From positions 4,898,001 to 4,962,000 of the forward strand of contig NZ_CP030053.1 in the NCBI RefSeq assembly GCF_004114955.1: 64,000 nt of DNA, in the 5' to 3' direction. The stretch comes from Bradyrhizobium guangzhouense (GTDB lineage: Bacteria; Pseudomonadota; Alphaproteobacteria; Rhizobiales; Xanthobacteraceae). The position numbers and the translations under genes are program-made. Below, one piece after another: positions 43,527 to 51,308 of the stretch (within the stretch, counting starts at the first letter, position 1; every line of letters begins with the position of its first letter). The notes below the pieces were generated by a model. It ran no database searches. It was given only the letters and a program-made list of their open reading frames with translations, and had not been told where the DNA came from.

Positions 43527-44501
43527 ATGACCAAGTCGCTGTTTCCCGGATTCGACGGGCTGATGACACTCTCCCGCCGCGAGGGCGTCGATGTACGCCC
43601 CACTTTGCTGCGCGTGTTGACGGATCTCTATGTCCAGGCCAGCACTCACACCGAGGACGAGCAGCGGCAGTTCATCGAGCTTGCGACGCGGCTGATCGAC
43701 CAGGTCGACGATGCGACGCGCGCCTCCGTCAAGGCGAAGCTGGCGATCTATCCGCACACGCCCGTGCCGGTGCTGCAGAAGCTCGGGCTGGTCGCGGCGC
43801 AGGAAGGCCGCCGCGTGCCGCTGGCGCGCGCAATCCCGCAGCCCACGCCCGCCCCCTCGCCTGCCCGCACGCCGACCGACGCGGAAGCGCGCATGGCCGC
43901 CAATATGGCGATGCAGCCGAAGGAAGCGGCCGAGATCCACGACATGTTCTTCGGCGCCGATGCGAGCCAGCGCGCGCTGATCCTGCAAAATCTGGCGCAG
44001 ACGCCGCTGAAAGCCGCGCCGCGCATTCCAACCGTGCACGCCAAGCGCGCGATCCAGGTTCTGGAGATGGCGGCGATCGCGGGCGATGTCGACAGCTTCG
44101 CCCACGAGCTCGGCGACACCCTGATCCTGCCCTCGCGAGTCGCAGCGCAAATCGTCGACGATGCCGGCGGCGAAGCGCTTGCGGTTGCCGCGCGCGCGCT
44201 CGACATGCCGAGCCCGAACTTCCAGCGCATCCTCTTGTTCTTCAAGCCAGCGATCGGAACCTCCGTGAACGAGGTCTATCGGTTGTCGCGGCTCTATGAC
44301 CGCCTCAGCGACCGCTCGGCGCTGGTGATGCTCGCGGCCTGGCGCGGCTCGACGCTCGCCGTCACGCGCGCCAAGTACCAGCCGTCGTTGCACGACAGTG
44401 AGAGGCAGCGCGCACGCGGCGCATCCAGCCAGTCGCGGCCGAGCGTGCAGCCCGGGTCGAGCCCCGCGGTGCGGACAGGTTCAAGCGGATCAGAGCGCTA
44501 A
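43527..44501 (+). CDS. DUF2336 domain protein
   Basis: 324 aa, helical, resembling DUF2336 proteins: LATRLIDQVDDATRASVKAKL, HTPVPVLQKLGLVAAQEG and a central repeat-like alpha region (about 100-290) that may be HEAT/ARM-like. The C-terminal about 35 residues are Ser/Gly/Arg-rich and disordered. Intracellular. A perfect CtrA box 53 bp upstream suggests cell-cycle or motility control, fitting a family common in alphaproteobacteria with CtrA. Function unknown. Confidence 0.85.
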   Translation: MTKSLFPGFDGLMTLSRREGVDVRPTLLRVLTDLYVQASTHTEDEQRQFIELATRLIDQVDDATRASVKAKLAIYPHTPVPVLQKLGLVAAQEGRRVPLARAIPQPTPAPSPARTPTDAEARMAANMAMQPKEAAEIHDMFFGADASQRALILQNLAQTPLKAAPRIPTVHAKRAIQVLEMAAIAGDVDSFAHELGDTLILPSRVAAQIVDDAGGEALAVAARALDMPSPNFQRILLFFKPAIGTSVNEVYRLSRLYDRLSDRSALVMLAAWRGSTLAVTRAKYQPSLHDSERQRARGASSQSRPSVQPGSSPAVRTGSSGSER

Positions 44502-44513
44502 AGCCTCGACGTC

Positions 44514-44598
44514 GTCATTGCGAGCGCAGCGAAGCAATCCAGAGTCCCTTCGCGGAAGGATTCTGGATTGCTTCGTCGCAAGGGCTCCTCGCAATGAC
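44514..44598. repeat. Interspersed palindromic repeat (GTCATTGCGAG type)
   Basis: Outer arms GTCATTGCGAG and CTCGCAATGAC and inner arms GAAGCAATCCAGA and TCTGGATTGCTTC make an 85-bp nested hairpin between the DUF2336 gene and the DUF1491 gene. This is the pattern of interspersed repeats I know from Bradyrhizobiaceae genomes. Confidence 0.8.
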
Positions 44599-44610
44599 GG
44601 TGGGAATGCA

Positions 44611-44955
44611 TCACGTCTTCGCCAGATCCAGAAAATGCCGCCCGGCGCGGTCCTCGGTCTCGACGATCCAGGCATCCGGATCGAAGCGAAGCTCCTTGGT
44701 CAGGCGCTCTTCCACGGCGGGTTCGGGCACCGGCTGCGGCGCGATCGGCACGAAGAAGCGATCGACCGGGCGGCCGTCGTCATAAGAGGTCTGCGGGGCC
44801 GGCACGTAGAGCATCGCGTTGCCGTCGAGCAGCGACACCTTGACGAACACCGCGCCCGCCTCTTCGGCGCCACGACGGCGCACCGCGCCGAACACGCCCT
44901 CGGTCTGGCACCGGCGCAAATAGGCTGAGACCCAGATATTCGATTTCAAACGCAT
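44611..44955 (-). CDS. DUF1491 family protein
   Basis: 114 aa, small cytoplasmic protein resembling DUF1491: NIWVSAYLRRCQTEGVFGAV at the start, RRGAEEAGAVFVKVSLLDGN, then WIVETEDRAGRHFLDL at the end. No catalytic residues known. It is the last gene after the BrnT/BrnA pair, 2 bp after the brnA stop; it may be read through from their promoter. Confidence 0.85.
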   Translation of the reverse strand: MRLKSNIWVSAYLRRCQTEGVFGAVRRRGAEEAGAVFVKVSLLDGNAMLYVPAPQTSYDDGRPVDRFFVPIAPQPVPEPAVEERLTKELRFDPDAWIVETEDRAGRHFLDLAKT

Positions 44956-44957
44956 GA

Positions 44958-45251
44958 TTAACCCGTGGCAGAGCTGCGCTTGCGCTTCACCACCTTGACG
45001 AGGGTTTCATCAATCCGACTCTGCCAACCCGGGCCTTCGGCCTTGAAATAGTCGACTACGTCCGGGCTCAGGCGCAATGTCACTTGCTGTTTTGTCGGGG
45101 CTTTGTTGGGACCGCGGCCTTTCCGCATCGTCGGGAAGACCTCATCGAAAGTCCTTGCCTTGGCAAAGTCGCCCTTAGTCCATTCTGGATTATCGCTCAC
45201 CGCACGCAAGTCCCGCGCGGTGTACCCCTTCTTAGCGGCGGCTTTCTTCAT
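44958..45251 (-). CDS. brnA: BrnA-type antitoxin
   Basis: 97 aa antitoxin that binds BrnT and the operator. N-terminal basic region, central FDEVFPTMRKGRGPNKAPTK and a C-terminal ribbon-helix-helix-like segment KQQVTLRLSPDVVDYFKAEGPGWQSRI, the usual BrnA DNA-binding end. It overlaps brnT by 20 bp with the toxin first, the typical BrnTA order. Autoregulation via the palindrome upstream of brnT is expected from the family. Confidence 0.9.
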   Translation of the reverse strand: MKKAAAKKGYTARDLRAVSDNPEWTKGDFAKARTFDEVFPTMRKGRGPNKAPTKQQVTLRLSPDVVDYFKAEGPGWQSRIDETLVKVVKRKRSSATG

Positions 45252-45492
45252 AGAGCTTCCTTTCCTTCTTGCTGCCGGCGCGCATGCTGACGATGCTTAC
45301 GCCCTCGGATCCCCGGGTCGCAAAGATGACCGAGACGACACCACGAATTGTGACGCCGATCGCGCGCCAGCGGTTGCCATAGGTGGCCAAAACCAGGGCA
45401 TTGTCGAAGAAGGCCTCGTTGAGATCAGCGAAATCCATCCCGTGCTTGTCGAGATTGGCTCGGCGCTTCGGCTCGTCCCAAACGATTTTCAC
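45232..45492 (-). CDS. brnT: BrnT-type ribonuclease toxin
   Basis: 86 aa RelE-fold RNase toxin: MKIVWDEPKRRANLDKHGMD, then WRAIGVTIRGVVSVIFATRG and SIVSMRAGSKKERKLYEE, all typical. The start is a GTG at 45492 directly after a palindromic operator, so there is no normal ribosome-binding site; translation may be leaderless. Toxin and antitoxin genes overlap by 20 bp. Confidence 0.9.
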   Translation of the reverse strand: MKIVWDEPKRRANLDKHGMDFADLNEAFFDNALVLATYGNRWRAIGVTIRGVVSVIFATRGSEGVSIVSMRAGSKKERKLYEESRR

Positions 45493-45496
45493 AAGA

Positions 45497-45518
45497 TTAT
45501 TTTGTAACTACAAAATAA
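45497..45518. promoter_or_regulatory. Perfect palindromic operator of brnTA
   Basis: TTATTTTGTA-N2-TACAAAATAA: 10-bp arms with a 2-nt spacer, ending 4 bp before the brnT start codon. AT-rich against a GC-rich genome. It is the natural site for BrnA autoregulation. Confidence 0.8.
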
Positions 45519-45588
45519 CCTGAAGTCAATTGTGATCAGCGGCCGCCGCGCGGGGGTGACAAGCACTAACATCGCCGCAGAATGACGA

Positions 45589-46302
45589 TTATTCGACGGG
45601 ATGGCCGATCGCGGCGGCGAGCTCGCGCAGCAGGCGATCCGTCACCTGGCCGGTGACGGGCAATTTGTGCTGGCGCTCGAAGGTCTGGATCGCCGACTGG
45701 GTCTCGCCGCTCATCGTGCCCGTGATCTTCAAATTGCCATAGCCGTATTCGGACAGCGCGCGCTGCACGCCGGCCAGGCGACGCGCTGCCGGGCTCTGCT
45801 GCGGGATCGGCGCCGGCGGCCGCGCGACGGCTATCGCAGACGGTGACGGCGTGGGTGCCGTGGCCTTGATCACCAGATTGGTCATGGGATCGCCCGAACG
45901 CGGCGTCGAGGCGGTCGTTTCAGTGGGCTTCTCCGGCGCCTTCTCGGCCGATTTGGGTTCGACGCGAAACTCGGTGGCTTTCGGCTCGAGCGGCGAGGTA
46001 TCGGCGCCGACGGGGCGCGGGCGCGGCATGGGGCTGACCAGCGACGCCGGCGACGGCGCGGGAAGATTGATCACGTTGCCGAACATCGGCGCCGGATGCC
46101 GGCCGGTCTGCAGGAACAGCGCGTTGGCAACGATGGCGGCGATGGCTGCGGCGGCGACGAAGCCGGCCAGCGTATCCTTGGGACTGTGCAAGAGCACGCG
46201 CATCACGAGATTGCGCTCGGTCTCGACATCGATGACCGCAGCCTTGGCCTTGGCGCCGCGGCGGCGCGGAGCGGTTTCGTCGTTGGCAGACTTCCTAGGC
46301 AC
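45589..46302 (-). CDS. Membrane-anchored peptidoglycan-binding domain protein
   Basis: 237 aa: basic N-terminus, one membrane helix (about 46-64, LAGFVAAAAIAAIVANALFL), a long Pro/Ser/Thr linker (about 75-170) and a C-terminal PG_binding_1 domain (VQRALSEYGYGNLKITGTMS to TFERQHKLPVTGQV). Thus a cytoplasmic tail is linked across the inner membrane to peptidoglycan. The start overlaps the upstream kinase stop by 8 bp, indicating coupling; together they may sense the cell wall. Confidence 0.88.
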   Translation of the reverse strand: MPRKSANDETAPRRRGAKAKAAVIDVETERNLVMRVLLHSPKDTLAGFVAAAAIAAIVANALFLQTGRHPAPMFGNVINLPAPSPASLVSPMPRPRPVGADTSPLEPKATEFRVEPKSAEKAPEKPTETTASTPRSGDPMTNLVIKATAPTPSPSAIAVARPPAPIPQQSPAARRLAGVQRALSEYGYGNLKITGTMSGETQSAIQTFERQHKLPVTGQVTDRLLRELAAAIGHPVE

Positions 46303-48154
46303 TTTTCTTCACCAGAGCGGGTTGGTCCTGAACGTCATGACGCTGCGGCGTCAACGTCGCGATCTTGCTCGCCGCCGGCTTTGCTTGCGGCGGCGTGTAG
46401 ACGAGCGGCAGCTTGACGGTGACGGCGGTGCCCTCACCGAGCTTGCTTTGTACCGTCAATTCGCCGAGATGCAACGACACGAGGCTCTTCACGATCGAAA
46501 GCCCAAGGCCGGTGCCTTCGTGCCGGCGCTCATAGGTCTTGCCGCACTGGAAGAACGGCGCGCCGATGCGCTTGAGATCGTCGGGCGCGATGCCGACCCC
46601 GGTGTCGCTGATGCGCAGCGTGAGCTGCGAGGCCGACGCCGACGCTGACACCGTGACCTGGCCGCCGCGCTCGGTGAACTTGACGGCGTTGGCGACGAGA
46701 TTGAGCACGATCTGCTTGAAGGCCCTGGGATCGCCGGTCATCACGGGCAGATCCTGCGGCGCGTCGGTGATGAGATCGATGCCGCTCTCGCGCGCCTTCA
46801 GCGCCAGCAGATTGCAGCAATGCATCAGCGCGGCGCGCGGCGCGAACGGCTCCGACGCAATCTCGAAATTGCCCGATTCCATCTTCGACATGTCGAGGAT
46901 GCCGTTCACCACGGACAGCAGATGCTGGCCGGAGGCGTTGATCAGCTCGGCATATTCCTTGCGCTGGGACGCGGCCAGCATCAGGGCCTGCTCCTGCGCG
47001 ATCATCTCGGAGAACCCGATGATGGCGTTGAGCGGCGTGCGCAGCTCGTGACTCATGGTGGCGAGGAAGCGCGTCTTGGCGGCGTCGGCGGCTTCCGCCG
47101 CGCTGCGGGCCTGGTCGAGCGCCTGCTCGGACAGCTTGCGATCGGTGACGTCGCGCATCACCGCGACGACTTCGAGATCGGCGGCGACGTCGTTGTAAGG
47201 ATTCTGGCGCTGGTCCTGGTCGAGCGGCCGACAGCGCATCTCGACCCAAATGAAGTCGATCTGGCCACGCTCGGAACCGATGGGGTCGCGCCGGAGCCGG
47301 AATTCGACGCTACGGACATCGCCACGCGCGGCGTCCGACAGTGCGGTGAGATAGGCCGGGCGATCGGCAACATGGACGCGATCGAACAGGCCATGACCGA
47401 GCAGTTGCGCGGCCGGCATGCCGAGCATGGCTTCCGCCGCCGGCGAGATGAACTGCACCGCGCCGTTGCGCTGATGCCGCGAGATCACGTCGCTCATATT
47501 GCGCGCCAACAGGCGATAGCGCTCCTCCTCGCGCGAGAGCAGCGTGACGCTGGTGCGCGCAAGCGACTCGGCGCCGAAAGCAAGGCCGGCGGCATAGAGC
47601 GTCGCCGAGGCAACGCCGAACGCCATCATCATGCTGCGCCCGGTTCCGCTGAGCTCACCGGAAGGCAGCCAGCCGAACTGGCTGAGCAGGATCAACAGGG
47701 CCGCGCAGGACAATGCGAGCACAGAGGCAAAGGCAGCGACACGGCGCGAGGCCGACAGTGCAGCCTCGAGCGGAACCACGACCAGCCAGATCGCCGCAAA
47801 TGATTCGATGCCGCCGGTGGTGGCGGCGATCGCCATGATCAGACCGGCGAGCGCCAGCGACGACAGCACATGGGCGCCTTCATAGCGCCCGGTGCGCGAC
47901 AGGAACCAGGACAGCAGGATCGGCGCGATCAGCCAGGCGAAGGCCGCGACCTCGATCGCGCTCGGCGCGCCACGCAGGACGAGATAAACGGGAAATGCGG
48001 CAAAGGCGGCCAGGCTTCCGAGAAGCCGCGGCGCCATGAAGGCCCGATGCCGCGCACGCGTCAGCGCATCGTAACGCGCGGAGGGATGCAGCAGTGCATC
48101 GAGACAATCGCGGATGATACTCAAAACTGTCACGGGTCTCGCGCTTCGGCTCAC
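46295..48154 (-). CDS. PAS-domain sensor histidine kinase, PleC/DivJ-like
   Basis: 619 aa membrane kinase. N-terminal six-helix membrane domain (about 40-200), a PAS domain (about 212-340), a HisKA dimer with catalytic His369 in FLATMSHELRTPLN, and an HATPase domain with NLVANAVKFTERG and GTGLGLSIVKSL. The H box and domain order resemble the PleC/DivJ-like kinases of alphaproteobacterial cell-cycle control; the partner regulator is not in the window. A CtrA-like box lies 60 bp upstream. It is coupled to the PG-binding protein gene. Confidence 0.9.
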   Translation of the reverse strand: MSRSARPVTVLSIIRDCLDALLHPSARYDALTRARHRAFMAPRLLGSLAAFAAFPVYLVLRGAPSAIEVAAFAWLIAPILLSWFLSRTGRYEGAHVLSSLALAGLIMAIAATTGGIESFAAIWLVVVPLEAALSASRRVAAFASVLALSCAALLILLSQFGWLPSGELSGTGRSMMMAFGVASATLYAAGLAFGAESLARTSVTLLSREEERYRLLARNMSDVISRHQRNGAVQFISPAAEAMLGMPAAQLLGHGLFDRVHVADRPAYLTALSDAARGDVRSVEFRLRRDPIGSERGQIDFIWVEMRCRPLDQDQRQNPYNDVAADLEVVAVMRDVTDRKLSEQALDQARSAAEAADAAKTRFLATMSHELRTPLNAIIGFSEMIAQEQALMLAASQRKEYAELINASGQHLLSVVNGILDMSKMESGNFEIASEPFAPRAALMHCCNLLALKARESGIDLITDAPQDLPVMTGDPRAFKQIVLNLVANAVKFTERGGQVTVSASASASQLTLRISDTGVGIAPDDLKRIGAPFFQCGKTYERRHEGTGLGLSIVKSLVSLHLGELTVQSKLGEGTAVTVKLPLVYTPPQAKPAASKIATLTPQRHDVQDQPALVKKSA

Positions 48155-48213
48155 TCGTCAAAAGACGCGCCGGAACGCCTCCTTGTCGTTGAGCCACCGT
48201 GTCAGAGCGACCT

Positions 48214-48228
48214 TAAACGAGTGCTAAG
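48214..48228. promoter_or_regulatory. CtrA-like box (one mismatch) near kinase
   Basis: TTAA-N7-CTAA at 48214-48228 is one base off the CtrA consensus, 60 bp upstream of the PAS kinase start. Support is moderate on its own but fits the kinase's likely cell-cycle role. Confidence 0.4.
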
Positions 48229-48389
48229 GCGGATCGGCCGGCCGCCGAACTGCATGTCATCGCAGAGATTTTTAGGCGATTTGGCGATGTCATCATCGCA
48301 GATGGTGAACACAGGGTTTCGCCGTCCCGCTCATGGTTTCGAATTGGTGGATACACGGGGCCGGAGGACCACGGAGGCCGGCATCAATC

Positions 48390-48436
48390 GAAAATTTACG
48401 AGACTTCGTCTTGCGAAGATTTTTGCGTAAATTTTC
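48390..48436. repeat. AT-rich nested hairpin in long intergenic gap
   Basis: GAAAATTTACG (48390-48400) and CGTAAATTTTC (48426-48436) are perfect 11-bp arms; inside, CTTCG (48404-48408) pairs with CGAAG (48414-48418) around TCTTG. The 385-bp gap (48155-48539) otherwise holds only the CtrA-like box and no gene that I can see. Confidence 0.6.
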
Positions 48437-48539
48437 TGCGAATTAAGCTCAAGGCAATCACTTGCGATTTATCGAGAGTTGCTAGGTCGCTGGTCCCGCG
48501 GAGATCGCCGCGGGCAAGATCTAACTACAGGTCGATAAG

Positions 48540-48986
48540 ATGCGCTTTCTGCTCCGCATCACATTCTGGCTCGGGCTGGTGCTGGTGCTCCTGCCGCGGG
48601 ACAAGACGCCCGAATCGGAGAAGCTGCCGAACATCGGCGCTGCCGACGCGGTGCAGGCTGCGACCGCGGCCGTGTCCGACATGAGCCAGTTCTGCAAGCG
48701 TCAGCCGGCGGCCTGCGAGGTCGGCGGACAGGCCGCGACCATCATCGGCCAGCGGGCCCAGGACGGCGCGCGCAAGATCTACCAGATCATCAACGACAAG
48801 AAAGAACAGATCACCGACGAGAAGAACGAGAAGACCAACAGGAACGACAAGAAGGCCCCCGACCATACCGGCTCGATCACGGTGGCTGGCGAAGGCGATG
48901 CCACCGCGAGCGAGGCGCCGCAGGATACGCTGACCCAGGACGATCTCGCGCTGGAATGGCGCGGCCCCGAAGCGACCGCGAATTAG
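48540..48986 (+). CDS. DUF5330-like protein
   Basis: 148 aa, N-terminal membrane or signal helix (MRFLLRITFWLGLVLVLLP), then the conserved SQFCKRQPAACEVGGQAA motif with a Cys pair typical of DUF5330 proteins, a coiled-coil-like Lys/Glu region (about 80-105) and an acidic C-terminus. Likely periplasmic. It is 69 bp upstream of sufE on the same strand. Function unknown. Confidence 0.8.
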   Translation: MRFLLRITFWLGLVLVLLPRDKTPESEKLPNIGAADAVQAATAAVSDMSQFCKRQPAACEVGGQAATIIGQRAQDGARKIYQIINDKKEQITDEKNEKTNRNDKKAPDHTGSITVAGEGDATASEAPQDTLTQDDLALEWRGPEATAN

Positions 48987-49055
48987 GCCCCAAATCCTAT
49001 CGATTTCGACGCTTCGCGTGCCTATATTGGCCTGAATGGGAACCACGGGCCATCA

Positions 49056-49484
49056 ATGACTGAGATCGACGACATTCGCGAGAATTTCGAGCTTCTGGAC
49101 GATTGGGACGACCGCTACCGGTACGTCATCGAGCTCGGCCGCACCCTGGAACCGATGCCCGAGGCAGAGCACTCCGCCGAGAACAAGGTGAATGGCTGCG
49201 TCAGCCAGGTCTGGCTGCAGAAGACGGTCGATCGCGGCCATGGCGCGCCGATCCTGAGATATCGCGGTGACAGCGATGCACACATCGTGCGCGGGCTGGT
49301 CGCGATCGTGCTCGCGCTCTATTCCGGCCGCACCCCGCAGCAGATCCTCGATACCGATGCGATTGCCGTGTTCAACGAGTTCGGCTTCCGCGACCATCTG
49401 ACACCGCAGCGCTCCAACGGCCTGCGCTCGATGGTCGAGCGGATCAAGACGGATGCGAAAGAGGCGCTGGCGGAGGCGTCGTGA
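49056..49484 (+). CDS. sufE: SufE family sulfur acceptor
   Basis: 142 aa cytoplasmic sulfurtransferase accepting persulfide sulfur from the cysteine desulfurase SufS for Fe-S cluster assembly. The active Cys48 lies in NKVNGCVSQVW. The overall SufE fold pattern (FELLDDWDDRYRYVIELGRT) is intact and length is typical. It is not beside a suf operon here, so it may be the stand-alone copy (as often in rhizobia). Confidence 0.93.
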   Translation: MTEIDDIRENFELLDDWDDRYRYVIELGRTLEPMPEAEHSAENKVNGCVSQVWLQKTVDRGHGAPILRYRGDSDAHIVRGLVAIVLALYSGRTPQQILDTDAIAVFNEFGFRDHLTPQRSNGLRSMVERIKTDAKEALAEAS

Positions 49485-49504
49485 GAAGGTGCCGTAACGA
49501 AGTT

Positions 49505-49532
49505 GGTGGATTACGCCTTCGGCTAATCCACC
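49505..49532. repeat. Short palindromic repeat (GGTGGATTA type)
   Basis: GGTGGATTA (49505-49513) pairs with TAATCCACC (49524-49532) between sufE and mucR. It is the same type of repeat as the tandem unit at 54017-54156 (GGTGGGTTA/TAACCCACC). Confidence 0.65.
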
Positions 49533-49551
49533 CTACCGAGTTCGCATCGGA

Positions 49552-49968
49552 CTACTTCCCCTTCTTCCGCTGCTGCTGACCGAGGCCCATCTTCTTCGCC
49601 AGCTGCGAACGGGCCACCGCGTAGTTCGGCGCGACCATGGGATAGTCGGCCGGCAGGCCCCATTTCTCGCGATATTGCTCGGGCGTCATGTTGTACTGGG
49701 TGCGCAGATGGCGCTTCAGCGACTTGAAGCGCTTGCCGTCTTCCAGACACACGAGATAATCAGGCGCGATCGACTTTTTCAGCGAAACCGCGGGCTTTGC
49801 CGGCTCGTGCGGCGCCTCGACGCGGCCCGACGACACCCGCGTCAACGCACCATGCACCTGGCTGATCAGGTTTGGAATCTCGCCCGCCGGCGTCGGGTTA
49901 TTGCTGAGATAGGCCGAGACGATGTTCGCCGTCAGCTCGATGAAATTCTTAGCCCCTGCATCCGACAT
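49552..49968 (-). CDS. MucR/Ros-family transcriptional regulator
   Basis: 138 aa zinc-finger regulator (C2H2-like, prokaryotic Ros type). N-terminal oligomerisation region (IELTANIVSAYLSNN), then CLEDGKRFKSLKRHLRTQYNMTPEQYREKW, with Cys and two His of the zinc site, and a basic C-terminal tail. In rhizobia MucR proteins control exopolysaccharide, motility and other surface traits and act as H-NS-like silencers. The cysteine context (only one Cys visible in the finger) follows the reduced zinc sites of some Ros members. Confidence 0.92.
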   Translation of the reverse strand: MSDAGAKNFIELTANIVSAYLSNNPTPAGEIPNLISQVHGALTRVSSGRVEAPHEPAKPAVSLKKSIAPDYLVCLEDGKRFKSLKRHLRTQYNMTPEQYREKWGLPADYPMVAPNYAVARSQLAKKMGLGQQQRKKGK

Positions 49969-50129
49969 GGGCGCGACCTCTCTCCAATCCGGCTCCGTCG
50001 CGTTGCATTGGCGGCAGTGAAGTATTCTCTGTCAACAATACGTTTGACCGAAATACGACGACTGGCGATTATGAACTGATTACTGATCTCGCGACAATAG
50101 CCGCGCGACTTTACTTGATGGGAGCAGCT

Positions 50130-50999
50130 TCAGCCGCCGCGCTGGTCGAGATGCGCGCGCAGTTCGTCGATCGAGGCAAAGCGCATCATGCCCTCGGGCA
50201 TCTGCGCCTCGATCGAGCCGTCGGAATAGAGCGAATAGGCCATGCCGTCGACGATTCCGGATTTCAGCACCGTCACCTGCGGCTGTTCGGCCGACGGCGG
50301 CTCGGACGCAGGCGAGGCTGCGGTGGGCTGGGGCGCAGCAGGCTCGAACGTCGATGACGGACGCGGAGGCGGCGGCGGACGACGCGCCGCCGGCGGCTCC
50401 GGCGGCCGCCCGCGGTCCGGCTTCGGCCAGGCATCGTCGAAGCTCGCATGCGGCGCGTCCGGCGCGGCGGGTTCTGCGGAAGCTTGCGGCGGCGCGCCCT
50501 CGACGGCTTTCGCCTCGGCGCGCTCACGCTCCTTGCGCGAGCTCGAAGCGAACATCAGGTTCCGCTTGCGCGGTGGCTCCGGCGCTGCGGGCGGCGGTGG
50601 CGGGGCTTCCGGCTCGGCCGGCGCCTCGGCACGGGGGCGCGCGGGCGCTTCGGCCTGCCACGGCAGCGCGGCAGGCTGTGGCGGCTCTGGCCGCATGGCC
50701 GGAGCGGGCTCCGGCACAGGCGCGGCGAGCCCATTGGGCGAGGCAAGGCCCGGCGGCAGCACCGGCCTGACGCGAACCTCCGACGCCGCGGCTGTCCCGG
50801 CCAGCCTGCGGGCGATGGCCTGCAGCTCGAGCAGAACGACGTAGAGGCCTATCAGTAACATACCGGAGCAGACGCCGATCGTTCCGCTCTCTATGAGCGT
50901 GCTGCCGAGGCTGAAATCCCTGATGGAATAGCCAAACGCGACCGCAAGGAGGCCCGCCAGAACGGCGAAAATCCCTGCGATCAACAAAGCCACGCTCAT
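50130..50999 (-). CDS. Pro-rich membrane protein, EcfG-controlled
   Basis: 289 aa from the ATG at 50999. Two membrane helices at the N-terminus (about 2-22 and 43-65, MSVALLIAGIFAVLAGLLAV), then a long cytoplasmic or periplasmic low-complexity Pro/Ala/Glu region (about 75-235), and a C-terminal short domain (VTVLKSGIVDGMAYSLYSDGSIEAQM) that looks like a beta-rich adaptor. A perfect EcfG promoter is 75-99 bp upstream. I know no function; possibly a stress-induced envelope protein. Confidence 0.78.
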   Translation of the reverse strand: MSVALLIAGIFAVLAGLLAVAFGYSIRDFSLGSTLIESGTIGVCSGMLLIGLYVVLLELQAIARRLAGTAAASEVRVRPVLPPGLASPNGLAAPVPEPAPAMRPEPPQPAALPWQAEAPARPRAEAPAEPEAPPPPPAAPEPPRKRNLMFASSSRKERERAEAKAVEGAPPQASAEPAAPDAPHASFDDAWPKPDRGRPPEPPAARRPPPPPRPSSTFEPAAPQPTAASPASEPPSAEQPQVTVLKSGIVDGMAYSLYSDGSIEAQMPEGMMRFASIDELRAHLDQRGG

Positions 51000-51073
51000 C
51001 GAACTCACCCCCGGCCGCGCAACCATGCGCGACGCCTGCTACGCCACGATACCGTCATACTGCGTTCCACGCC

Positions 51074-51098
51074 AACGACCAATTGCCGCCACTGTTCC
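51074..51098 (-). promoter_or_regulatory. EcfG-type promoter of Pro-rich membrane protein
   Basis: On the minus strand GGAAC (51098-51094) and CGTT (51077-51074) are separated by 16 nt, matching the EcfG consensus, with an expected leader of about 65-70 nt. The rest of the 309-bp gap to the next gene (51309) shows nothing else I can support. Confidence 0.78.
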
Positions 51099-51308
51099 TA
51101 AAGGGAAGGATATCAGGGACTTATTCACATTCCCTTCAGCAATGGTCCGCTAGCTAACTTGTGCTCCAGATTGGAAATTGCTGCGTCGCATCAGGAATTT
51201 AGCCATAATGCCCAATTACTTGGTCATGGAACTGCGCTATAGGGATTCCGGGGAGCAGGCCCGCGCGCACCAGCAGGGCCACGAGGGGATTCCGGGTCAC
51301 CAATAGCC

